From Auanema rhodensis (Eukaryota > Nematoda > Chromadorea > Rhabditida > Rhabditidae), in NCBI GenBank assembly GCA_964057225.1, contig OZ059897.1, positions 20,770,001 to 20,834,000 of the forward strand: DNA of 64,000 nt. The letters run 5' to 3'. Below, in pieces: positions 1 to 10,179 of the stretch. Below the pieces are notes generated by a model. The model had not been told where the DNA came from, did not search any database, and saw only the letters and a list, made by a program, of their open reading frames with translations. The position numbers were made by a program, and so were the translations under genes. The stretch's first letter is position 1, and each line of letters starts with the position of its first letter.

Positions 1-3
1 TGC

Positions 4-54
4 ATTTTTAAGCTAGCGCAAATCTGATAACACAGATCGACGCAGCTTAAAAAT
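4..54. other. Long hairpin in monomer (11-bp stem, 4-54)
   Basis: Bases 4-14 (ATTTTTAAGCT) and 44-54 (AGCTTAAAAAT) are perfect reverse complements. Inside them GCG (16-18) pairs with CGC (41-43) with A15 bulged. A further 5-bp stem, ATCTG (22-26) with CAGAT (33-37), closes a 6-nt loop. The element recurs in every monomer at the same place. Variants that touch it are 49G (T9:A49 becomes T-G, a G-U wobble in a plus-strand RNA), 43A and 16T (each breaks the 16:43 pair), and 6A (breaks 6:52). It could form a cruciform in DNA or fold in a transcript; neither is shown by sequence alone. Confidence 0.8.
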
Positions 55-192
55 CCGCATCGAATGCACTATACTACATTGAGAAAAGCTTAATACAAAA
101 ATTAGTTATGATCGTTTGAAAAATGATGCATTAGTGTATGTTGGGTTTCCATGTACACTCAACATTGCTTCCAAAAACATTTTGACAAAAAT

Positions 193-204
193 TTTTTCGA
201 AAAA
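193..204. other. 12-bp perfect palindrome in AT-rich core
   Basis: TTTTTCGAAAAA is self-complementary and sits in an AT-rich stretch with A or T tracts about every 12-14 bp (173-177, 187-197, 200-207, 209-212, 222-226, 234-238, 247-251). It contains a BstBI/TTCGAA core. It was invariant in all monomers read. Such dense short A-tracts favour curved DNA, a common property of satellites; curvature itself is not measured here. Confidence 0.75.
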
Positions 205-315
205 TTTCAAAATAATTTAGCAAAAAGTAGATGTTTTTAGATTCCATTTTTCAAGGCAAAGACGATGGACAATGTTATTCAACGAAAAAATTAATTCTTC
301 AGGGTGAAAATCGAG

Positions 316-337
316 GATATAAGTGTGAACTTATATC
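316..337. other. 9-bp hairpin with GTGA loop (monomer 316-337)
   Basis: GATATAAGT (316-324) and ACTTATATC (329-337) are perfect reverse complements around the four-base loop GTGA. In a plus-strand RNA the loop would be GUGA, a member of the GNRA tetraloop class. The arm ATATCA (333-338) could pair instead with TGATAT (341-346), so two folds compete. The rare 323T variant (monomers 11, 17, 20, 29, 35, 38) breaks one pair, and monomer 118 changes 329 and 330 together. The element ends 18 bp before the next monomer's 4-54 hairpin, so structured elements cluster across the monomer boundary. Confidence 0.75.
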
Positions 338-488
338 AGTTGATATCTCGGTGCATTTTTAAGCTAGCGCAAATCTGATAACACAGATCGACGCAGCTTA
401 AAAATCCGCATCGAATGCACTATACTACATGGAAGAACGCTTGATACAAAAATTAGTTATGATCGTTTGAAAAATGATGCATTAGTGT

Positions 489-516
489 ATGTTGAGTTTC
501 CATGTACACTCAACAT
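489..516. other. 9-bp inverted repeat, 10-nt loop (monomer 138-165)
   Basis: ATGTTGAGT at 489-497 and ACTCAACAT at 508-516 are perfect reverse complements around the loop TTCCATGTAC. It is shown here in monomer 2 because monomer 1 carries the 144G variant. The variable base 144 is inside the left arm and pairs with the constant T159. About 48 of 182 monomers have 144G, giving G-T, or a G-U wobble in plus-strand RNA. The right arm was invariant wherever I looked. Confidence 0.75.
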
Positions 517-3500
517 TGCTTCCAAAAACATTTTGACAAAAATTTTTTCGAAAAATTTCAAAATAATTTAGCGAAAAATAGATGTTTTTAGATTCGATTT
601 TTCAAGGCAAAGACGATGGACAATGTTATTCAACGAAAAAATTAATTCTTCAGGGTGAAAATCGAGGATATAAGTGTGAACTTATATCAGTTGATATCTC
701 GGTGCATTTTTAAGCTAGCGCAAATCTGATAACACAGATCGACGCAGCTTAAAAATCCGCATCGAATGCACTATACTACATGGAAGAACGCTTGATACAA
801 AAATTAGTTATGATCGTTTGAAAAATGATGCATTAGTGTATGTTGAGTTTCCATGTACACTCAACATTGCTTCCAAAAACATTTTGACAAAAATTTTTTC
901 GAAAAATTTCAAAATAATTTAGCAAAAAGTAGATGTTTTTAGATTCCATTTTTCAAGGCAAAGACGATGGACAATGTTATTCAACGAAAAAATTAATTCT
1001 TCAGGGTGAAAATCGAGGATATAAGTGTGAACTTATATCAGTTGATATCTCGGTGCATTTTTAAGCTAGCGCAAATCTGATAACACAGATCGACGCAGCT
1101 TAAAAATCCGCATCGAATGCACTATACTACATGGAAGAACGCTTAATACAAAAATTAGTTATGATCGTTTGAAAAATGATGCATTAGTGTATGTTGAGTT
1201 TCCATGTACACTCAACATTGCTTCCAAAAACATTTTGACAAAAATTTTTTCGAAAAATTTCAAAATAATTTAGCAAAAAGTAGATGTTTTTAGATTCCAT
1301 TTTTCAAGGCAAAGACGATGGACAATGTTATTCAACGAAAAAATTAATTCTTCAGGGTGAAAATCGAGGATATAAGTGTGAACTTATATCAGTTGATATC
1401 TCGGTGCATTTTTAAGCTAGCGCAAATCTGATAACACAGATCGACGCAGCTTGAAAATCCGCATCGAATGCACTATATTACATTGAGAAAAACTTAATAC
1501 AAAAATTAGTTATGATCGTTTGAAAAATGATGCATTAGTGTATGTTGAGTTTCCATGTACACTCAACATTGCTTCCAAAAACATTTTGACAAAAATTTTT
1601 TCGAAAAATTTCAAAATAATTTAGCAAAAAGTAGATGTTTTTAGATTCCATTTTTCAAGGCAAAGACGATGGACAATGTTATTCAACGAAAAAATTAATT
1701 CTTCAGGGTGAAAATCGAGGATATAAGTGTGAACTTATATCAGTTGATATCTCGGTGCATTTTTAAGCTAGCGCAAATCTGATAACACAGATCGACGCAG
1801 CTTGAAAATCCGCATCGAATGCACTATATTACATTGAGAAAAACTTAATACAAAAATTAGTTATGATCGTTTGAAAAATGATGCATTAGTGTATGTTGAG
1901 TTTCCATGTACACTCAACATTGCTTCCAAAAACATTTTGACAAAAATTTTTTCGAAAAATTTCAAAATATTTTAGCAAAAAGTAGATGTTTTTAGACTCC
2001 ATTTTTCAAGGCAAAGACGATGGACAATGTTATTCAACGAAAAAATTAATTCTTCAGGGTGAAAATCGAGGATATAAGTGTGAACTTATATCAGTTGATA
2101 TCTCGGTGCATTTTTAAGCTAGCGCAAATCTGATAACACAGATCGACGCAGCTTAAAAATCCGCATCGAATGCACTATACTACATTGAAAAACGCTTAAT
2201 ACAAAAATTAGTTATGATCGTTTGAAAAATGATGCATTAGTGTATGTTGAGTTTCCATGTACACTCAACATTGCTTCCAAAAACATTTTGACAAAAATTT
2301 TTTCGAAAAATTTCAAAATAATTTAGCGAAAAATAGATGTTTTTAGATTCGATTTTTCAAGGCAAAGACGATGGACAATGTTATTCAACGAAAAAATTAA
2401 TTCTTCAGGGTGAAAATCGAGGATATAAGTGTGAACTTATATCAGTTGATATCTCGGTGCATTTTTAAGCTAGCGCAAATCTGATAACACAGATCGACGC
2501 AGCTTAAAAATCCGCATCGAATGCACTATACTACATTGAGAAAAGCTTAATACAAAAATTAGTTATGATCGTTTGAAAAATGATGCATTAGTGTATGTTG
2601 AGTTTCCATGTACACTCAACATTGCTTCCAAAAACATTTTGACAAAAATTTTTTCGAAAAATTTCAAAATAATTTAGCAAAAAGTAGATGTTTTTAGATT
2701 CCATTTTTCAAGGCAAAGACGATGGACAATGTTATTCAACGAAAAAATTAATTCTTCAGGGTGAAAATCGAGGATATAAGTGTGAACTTATATCAGTTGA
2801 TATCTCGGTGCATTTTTAAGCTAGCGCAAATCTGATAACACAGATCGACGCAGCTTGAAAATCCGCATCGAATGCACTATACTACATTGAAAAACGCTTA
2901 ATACAAAAATTAGTTATGATCGTTTGAAAAATGATGCATTAGTGTATGTTGAGTTTCCATGTACACTCAACATTGCTTCCAAAAACATTTTGACAAAAAT
3001 TTTTTCGAAAAATTTCAAAATAATTTAGCGAAAAATAGATGTTTTTAGATTCGATTTTTCAAGGCAAAGACGATGGACAATGTTATTCAACGAAAAAATT
3101 AATTCTTCAGGGTGAAAATCGAGGATATAAGTGTGAACTTATATCAGTTGATATCTCGGTGCATTTTTAAGCTAGCGCAAATCTGATAACACAGATCGAC
3201 GCAGCTTAAAAATCCGCATCGAATGCACTATACTACATTGAGAAAAGCTTAATACAAAAATTAGTTATGATCGTTTGAAAAATGATGCATTAGTGTATGT
3301 TGGGTTTCCATGTACACTCAACATTGCTTCCAAAAACATTTTGACAAAAATTTTTTCGAAAAATTTCAAAATAATTTAGCAAAAAGTAGATGTTTTTAGA
3401 CTCCATTTTTCAAGGCAAAGACGATGGACAATGTTATTCAACGAAAAAATTAATTCTTCAGGGTGAAAATCGAGGATATAAGTGTGAACTTATATCAGTT

Positions 3501-3731
3501 GATATCTCGGTGCATTTTTAAGCTAGCGCAAATCTGATAACACAGATCGACGCAGCTTAAAAATCCGCATCGAATGCACTATACTACATTGAAAAACGCT
3601 TAATACAAAAATTAGTTATGATCGTTTGAAAAATGATGCATTAGTGTATGTTGAGTTTCCATGTACACTCAACATTGCTTCCAAAAACATTTTGACAAAA
3701 ATTTTTTCGAAAAATTTCAAAATAATTTAGC

Positions 3732-6700
3732 GAAAAATAGATGTTTTTAGATTCGATTTTTCAAGGCAAAGACGATGGACAATGTTATTCAACGAAAAAA
3801 TTAATTCTTCAGGGTGAAAATCGAGGATATAATTGTGAACTTATATCAGTTGATATCTCGGTGCATTTTTAAGCTAGCGCAAATCTGATAACACAGATCG
3901 ACGCAGCTTAAAAATCCGCATCGAATGCACTATACTACATTGAAAAACGCTTAATACAAAAATTAGTTATGATCGTTTGAAAAATGATGCATTAGTGTAT
4001 GTTGAGTTTCCATGTACACTCAACATTGCTTCCAAAAACATTTTGACAAAAATTTTTTCGAAAAATTTCAAAATAATTTAGCGAAAAATAGATGTTTTTA
4101 GATTCGATTTTTCAAGGCAAAGACGATGGACAATGTTATTCAACGAAAAAATTAATTCTTCAGGGTGAAAATCGAGGATATAAGTGTGAACTTATATCAG
4201 TTGATATCTCGGTGCATTTTTAAGCTAGCGCAAATCTGATAACACAGATCGACGCAGCTTAAAAATCCGCATCGAATGCACTATACTACATTGAGAAAAG
4301 CTTAATACAAAAATTAGTTATGATCGTTTGAAAAATGATGCATTAGTGTATGTTGGGTTTCCATGTACACTCAACATTGCTTCCAAAAACATTTTGACAA
4401 AAATTTTTTCGAAAAATTTCAAAATAATTTAGCAAAAAGTAGATGTTTTTAGATTCCATTTTTCAAGGCAAAGACGATGGACAATGTTATTCAACGAAAA
4501 AATTAATTCTTCAGGGTGAAAATCGAGGATATAAGTGTGAACTTATATCAGTTGATATCTCGGTGCATTTTTAAGCTAGCGCAAATCTGATAACACAGAT
4601 CGACGCAGCTTAAAAATCCGCATCGAATGCACTATACTACATTGAGAAAAGCTTAATACAAAAATTAGTTATGATCGTTTGAAAAATGATGCATTAGTGT
4701 ATGTTGGGTTTCCATGTACACTCAACATTGCTTCCAAAAACATTTTGACAAAAATTTTTTCGAAAAATTTCAAAATAATTTAGCAAAAAGTAGATGTTTT
4801 TAGACTCCATTTTTCAAGGCAAAGACGATGGACAATGTTATTCAACGAAAAAATTAATTCTTCAGGGTGAAAATCGAGGATATAAGTGTGAACTTATATC
4901 AGTTGATATCTCGGTGCATTTTTAAGCTAGCGCAAATCTGATAACACAGATCGACGCAGCTTGAAAATCCGCATCGAATGCACTATACTACATTGAAAAA
5001 CGCTTAATACAAAAATTAGTTATGATCGTTTGAAAAATGATGCATTAGTGTATGTTGAGTTTCCATGTACACTCAACATTGCTTCCAAAAACATTTTGAC
5101 AAAAATTTTTTCGAAAAATTTCAAAATAATTTAGCGAAAAATAGATGTTTTTAGATTCGATTTTTCAAGGCAAAGACGATGGACAATGTTATTCAACGAA
5201 AAAATTAATTCTTCAGGGTGAAAATCGAGGATATAAGTGTGAACTTATATCAGTTGATATCTCGGTGCATTTTTAAGCTAGCGCAAATCTGATAACACAG
5301 ATCGACGCAGCTTAAAAATCCGCATCGAATGCACTATACTACATTGAGAAAAGCTTAATACAAAAATTAGTTATGATCGTTTGAAAAATGATGCATTAGT
5401 GTATGTTGGGTTTCCATGTACACTCAACATTGCTTCCAAAAACATTTTGACAAAAATTTTTTCGAAAAATTTCAAAATAATTTAGCAAAAAGTAGATGTT
5501 TTTAGACTCCATTTTTCAAGGCAAAGACGATGGACAATGTTATTCAACGAAAAAATTAATTCTTCAGGGTGAAAATCGAGGATATAAGTGTGAACTTATA
5601 TCAGTTGATATCTCGGTGCATTTTTAAGCTAGCGCAAATCTGATAACACAGATCGACGAAGCTTAAAAATCCGCATCGAATGCACTATACTACATTGAAA
5701 AACGCTTAATACAAAAATTAGTTATGATCGTTTGAAAAATGATGCATTAGTGTATGTTGAGTTTCCATGTACACTCAACATTGCTTCCAAAAACATTTTG
5801 ACAAAAATTTTTTCGAAAAATTTCAAAATAATTTAGCGAAAAATAGATGTTTTTAGATTCGATTTTTCAAGGCAAAGACGATGGACAATGTTATTCAACG
5901 AAAAAATTAATTCTTCAGGGTGAAAATCGAGGATATAATTGTGAACTTATATCAGTTGATATCTCGGTGCATTTTTAAGCTAGCGCAAATCTGATAACAC
6001 AGATCGACGCAGCTTAAAAATCCGCATCGAATGCACTATACTACATTGAAAAACGCTTAATACAAAAATTAGTTATGATCGTTTGAAAAATGATGCATTA
6101 GTGTATGTTGAGTTTCCATGTACACTCAACATTGCTTCCAAAAACATTTTGACAAAAATTTTTTCGAAAAATTTCAAAATAATTTAGCGAAAAATAGATG
6201 TTTTTAGATTCGATTTTTCAAGGCAAAGACGATGGACAATGTTATTCAACGAAAAAATTAATTCTTCAGGGTGAAAATCGAGGATATAAGTGTGAACTTA
6301 TATCAGTTGATATCTCGGTGCATTTTTAAGCTAGCGCAAATCTGATAACACAGATCGACGCAGCTTAAAAATCCGCATCGAATGCACTATACTACATTGA
6401 GAAAAGCTTAATACAAAAATTAGTTATGATCGTTTGAAAAATGATGCATTAGTGTATGTTGGGTTTCCATGTACACTCAACATTGCTTCCAAAAACATTT
6501 TGACAAAAATTTTTTCGAAAAATTTCAAAATAATTTAGCAAAAAGTAGATGTTTTTAGACTCCATTTTTCAAGGCAAAGACGATGGACAATGTTATTCAA
6601 CGAAAAAATTAATTCTTCAGGGTGAAAATCGAGGATATAAGTGTGAACTTATATCAGTTGATATCTCGGTGCATTTTTAAGCTAGCGCAAATCTGATAAC

Positions 6701-9700
6701 ACAGATCGACGAAGCTTAAAAATCCGCATCGAATGCACTATACTACATTGAAAAACGCTTAATACAAAAATTAGTTATGATCGTTTGAAAAATGATGCAT
6801 TAGTGTATGTTGAGTTTCCATGTACACTCAACATTGCTTCCAAAAACATTTTGACAAAAATTTTTTCGAAAAATTTCAAAATAATTTAGCGAAAAATAGA
6901 TGTTTTTAGATTCGATTTTTCAAGGCAAAGACGATGGACAATGTTATTCAACGAAAAAATTAATTCTTCAGGGTGAAAATCGAGGATATAATTGTGAACT
7001 TATATCAGTTGATATCTCGGTGCATTTTTAAGCTAGCGCAAATCTGATAACACAGATCGACGCAGCTTAAAAATCCGCATCGAATGCACTATACTACATT
7101 GAAAAACGCTTAATACAAAAATTAGTTATGATCGTTTGAAAAATGATGCATTAGTGTATGTTGAGTTTCCATGTACACTCAACATTGCTTCCAAAAACAT
7201 TTTGACAAAAATTTTTTCGAAAAATTTCAAAATAATTTAGCGAAAAATAGATGTTTTTAGATTCGATTTTTCAAGGCAAAGACGATGGACAATGTTATTC
7301 AACGAAAAAATTAATTCTTCAGGGTGAAAATCGAGGATATAAGTGTGAACTTATATCAGTTGATATCTCGGTGCATTTTTAAGCTAGCGCAAATCTGATA
7401 ACACAGATCGACGCAGCTTAAAAATCCGCATCGAATGCACTATACTACATTGAGAAAAGCTTAATACAAAAATTAGTTATGATCGTTTGAAAAATGATGC
7501 ATTAGTGTATGTTGGGTTTCCATGTACACTCAACATTGCTTCCAAAAACATTTTGACAAAAATTTTTTCGAAAAATTTCAAAATAATTTAGCAAAAAGTA
7601 GATGTTTTTAGATTCCATTTTTCAAGGCAAAGACGATGGACAATGTTATTCAACGAAAAAATTAATTCTTCAGGGTGAAAATCGAGGATATAAGTGTGAA
7701 CTTATATCAGTTGATATCTCGGTGCATTTTTAAGCTAGCGCAAATCTGATAACACAGATCGACGCAGCTTAAAAATCCGCATCGAATGCACTATACTACA
7801 TTGAAAAACGCTTAATACAAAAATTAGTTATGATCGTTTGAAAAATGATGCATTAGTGTATGTTGAGTTTCCATGTACACTCAACATTGCTTCCAAAAAC
7901 ATTTTGACAAAAATTTTTTCGAAAAATTTCAAAATAATTTAGCGAAAAATAGATGTTTTTAGATTCGATTTTTCAAGGCAAAGACGATGGACAATGTTAT
8001 TCAACGAAAAAATTAATTCTTCAGGGTGAAAATCGAGGATATAAGTGTGAACTTATATCAGTTGATATCTCGGTGCATTTTTAAGCTATCGCAAATCTGA
8101 TAACACAGATCGACGCAGCTTAAAAATCCGCATCGAATGCACTATACTACATTGAGAAAAGCTTAATACAAAAATTAGTTATGATCGTTTGAAAAATGAT
8201 GCATTAGTGTATGTTGGGTTTCCATGTACACTCAACATTGCTTCCAAAAACATTTTGACAAAAATTTTTTCGAAAAATTTCAAAATAATTTAGCAAAAAG
8301 TAGATGTTTTTAGATTCCATTTTTCAAGGCAAAGACGATGGACAATGTTATTCAACGAAAAAATTAATTCTTCAGGGTGAAAATCGAGGATATAAGTGTG
8401 AACTTATATCAGTTGATATCTCGGTGCATTTTTAAGCTAGCGCAAATCTGATAACACAGATCGACGCAGCTTAAAAATCCGCATCGAATGCACTATACTA
8501 CATTGAAAAACGCTTAATACAAAAATTAGTTATGATCGTTTGAAAAATGATGCATTAGTGTATGTTGAGTTTCCATGTACACTCAACATTGCTTCCAAAA
8601 ACATTTTGACAAAAATTTTTTCGAAAAATTTCAAAATAATTTAGCAAAAAGTAGATGTTTTTAGATTCCATTTTTCAAGGCAAAGACGATGGACAATGTT
8701 ATTCAACGAAAAAATTAATTCTTCAGGGTGAAAATCGAGGATATAAGTGTGAACTTATATCAGTTGATATCTCGGTGCATTTTTAAGCTAGCGCAAATCT
8801 GATAACACAGATCGACGCAGCTTAAAAATCCGCATCGAATGCACTATACTACATTGAGAAAAGCTTAATACAAAAATTAGTTATGATCGTTTGAAAAATG
8901 ATGCATTAGTGTATGTTGAGTTTCCATGTACACTCAACATTGCTTCCAAAAACATTTTGACAAAAATTTTTTCGAAAAATTTCAAAATAATTTAGCAAAA
9001 AGTAGATGTTTTTAGATTCCATTTTTCAAGGCAAAGACGATGGACAATGTTATTCAACGAAAAAATTAATTCTTCAGGGTGAAAATCGAGGATATAAGTG
9101 TGAACTTATATCAGTTGATATCTCGGTGCATTTTTAAGCTAGCGCAAATCTGATAACACAGATCGACGCAGCTTGAAAATCCGCATCGAATGCACTATAT
9201 TACATTAAGAAAAGCTTAATACAAAAATTAGTTATGATCGTTTGAAAAATGATGCATTAGTGTATGTTGAGTTTCCATGTACACTCAACATTGCTTCCAA
9301 AAACATTTTGACAAAAATTTTTTCGAAAAATTTCAAAATAATTTAGCAAAAAGTAGATGTTTTTAGACTCCATTTTTCAAGGCAAAGACGATGGACAATG
9401 TTATTCAACGAAAAAATTAATTCTTCAGGGTGAAAATCGAGGATATAAGTGTGAACTTATATCAGTTGATATCTCGGTGCATTTTTAAGCTAGCGCAAAT
9501 CTGATAACACAGATCGACGCAGCTTAAAAATCCGCATCGAATGCACTATACTACATTGAAAAACGCTTAATACAAAAATTAGTTATGATCGTTTGAAAAA
9601 TGATGCATTAGTGTATGTTGAGTTTCCATGTACACTCAACATTGCTTCCAAAAACATTTTGACAAAAATTTTTTCGAAAAATTTCAAAATAATTTAGCGA

Positions 9701-9972
9701 AAAATAGATGTTTTTAGATTCGATTTTTCAAGGCAAAGACGATGGACAATGTTATTCAACGAAAAAATTAATTCTTCAGGGTGAAAATCGAGGATATAAG
9801 TGTGAACTTATATCAGTTGATATCTCGGTGCATTTTTAAGCTAGCGCAAATCTGATAACACAGATCGACGCAGCTTAAAAATCCGCATCGAATGCACTAT
9901 ACTACATTGAGAAAAGCTTAATACAAAAATTAGTTATGATCGTTTGAAAAATGATGCATTAGTGTATGTTGG
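3732..9972 (+). repeat. 18-monomer tandem duplication, copy 1 (period 6318 bp)
   Basis: Order from M12 to M28: Baz, Agx, Agy, Baz (49G), Agy, Baz (43A 323T), Baz, Agy, Baz (43A 323T), Baz, Agx, Baz, Agx (16T), Bax, Aax, Day, Baz. The same order recurs 18 monomers later. Coordinates run from site 222 of M11 to site 144 of M29, because the exchange point cannot be placed more finely than sites 145-221. Rare markers 43A and 323T match at the same slots in both copies. The only differences I saw are 16T in M24, the 3' block of M25 (x here, z in copy 2) and 121G in M45. Confidence 0.88.
8074..8424 (+). repeat. Monomer M24 lacking the conserved NheI site
   Basis: M24 (Agx) has T at site 16, changing GCTAGC to GCTATC. 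Only one other monomer in the window, M89 at 30889-31239, has the same change, and it belongs to class Kay. The change also removes the 16:43 pair of the 4-54 hairpin. M42, the duplicate of M24, keeps G, so the change postdates the 18-monomer duplication or was lost from one copy. Confidence 0.8.
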
Positions 9973-10179
9973 GTTTCCATGTACACTCAACATTGCTTCC
10001 AAAAACATTTTGACAAAAATTTTTTCGAAAAATTTCAAAATAATTTAGCGAAAAATAGATGTTTTTAGATTCGATTTTTCAAGGCAAAGACGATGGACAA
10101 TGTTATTCAACGAAAAAATTAATTCTTCAGGGTGAAAATCGAGGATATAATTGTGAACTTATATCAGTTGATATCTCGG
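9829..10179 (+). repeat. Chimeric junction monomer M29 (Agz, 323T)
   Basis: This monomer has A-type sites at 83-92 and 144G, like M47, but the 3' block z with the rare 323T, like M11. That is the composition expected at the joint of an 18-monomer tandem duplication made by unequal exchange, with the crossover between sites 145 and 221 (window 9973-10049). That interval contains the invariant palindrome region, but it is also simply the widest interval without markers in this monomer. Confidence 0.8.

Larger units (their letters stand above)
1..351 (+). repeat. Reference monomer (M1, class Agx)
   Basis: This first complete monomer serves as the coordinate frame for all monomer positions quoted here. 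It has a G+C-richer structured part (1-60 is about 40% G+C) and an AT-rich part (181-240 is about 18% G+C). I see no internal half-length (about 175 bp) duplication, so it does not look like a recent dimer of a smaller unit. All six frames are closed: most stop-free stretches are under about 45 codons. In class C monomers only, the change at site 80 removes one stop and opens 67 codons (17-217), but without an ATG. The start point is arbitrary because the repeat is circularly permutable. Confidence 0.97.
1..4212 (+). repeat. Monomers 1-12: mixed classes with C and F types
   Basis: Class order for M1-M12: Agx, Caz, Cax, Cax (with 92A), Fax, Fay, Baz, Aax, Baz (with 49G), Agy, Baz (with 323T), Baz. 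Class F (88A, destroying the HindIII site) occurs only here, in M5 and M6. M6 also has a private 215T. No clear higher-order period is seen before M10. M10-M12 (Agy, Baz with 323T, Baz) is the first copy of a trimer that recurs at M16-18, M19-21, M34-36 and M37-39. The window starts inside the array, so the left edge is not seen. Confidence 0.85.

Noticed and set aside
243-253. Pol III B-box-like motif in z-class monomers (ATTCGATT)
   Set aside because: It matches only the central TTCGA; the flanking G and C positions fail and no A box lies at a suitable distance.
278-286. CENP-B-box-like core (minus strand TTCGTTGAA)
   Set aside because: Only the TTCG and one A of the essential bases match; the CGGG part is absent.
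318-341. TATAAG at 318 with an arthropod initiator-like TCAGTT at 336-341
   Set aside because: The spacing of about 20 bp is shorter than normal for TATA to start site, no downstream promoter element is seen, and a match of this size is likely by chance.
231-362. A 43-codon ATG-to-stop frame in most monomers, crossing the monomer boundary (231 to the TAA at 360-362)
   Set aside because: It is about the length expected by chance in AT-rich DNA. The common variants at 242, 245 and 290 are synonymous, but 267, 280, 294, 304 and 323 change residues, and no ribosome-binding or recognisable protein motif is seen. A 351-bp unit divisible by three only means that frames keep their phase; every frame has stops in each monomer.
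368-568. 67-codon open frame in class C monomers (sites 17-217)
   Set aside because: It arises because 80G removes one stop. It has no ATG in frame and no recognisable product, and it exists in only eight monomers.
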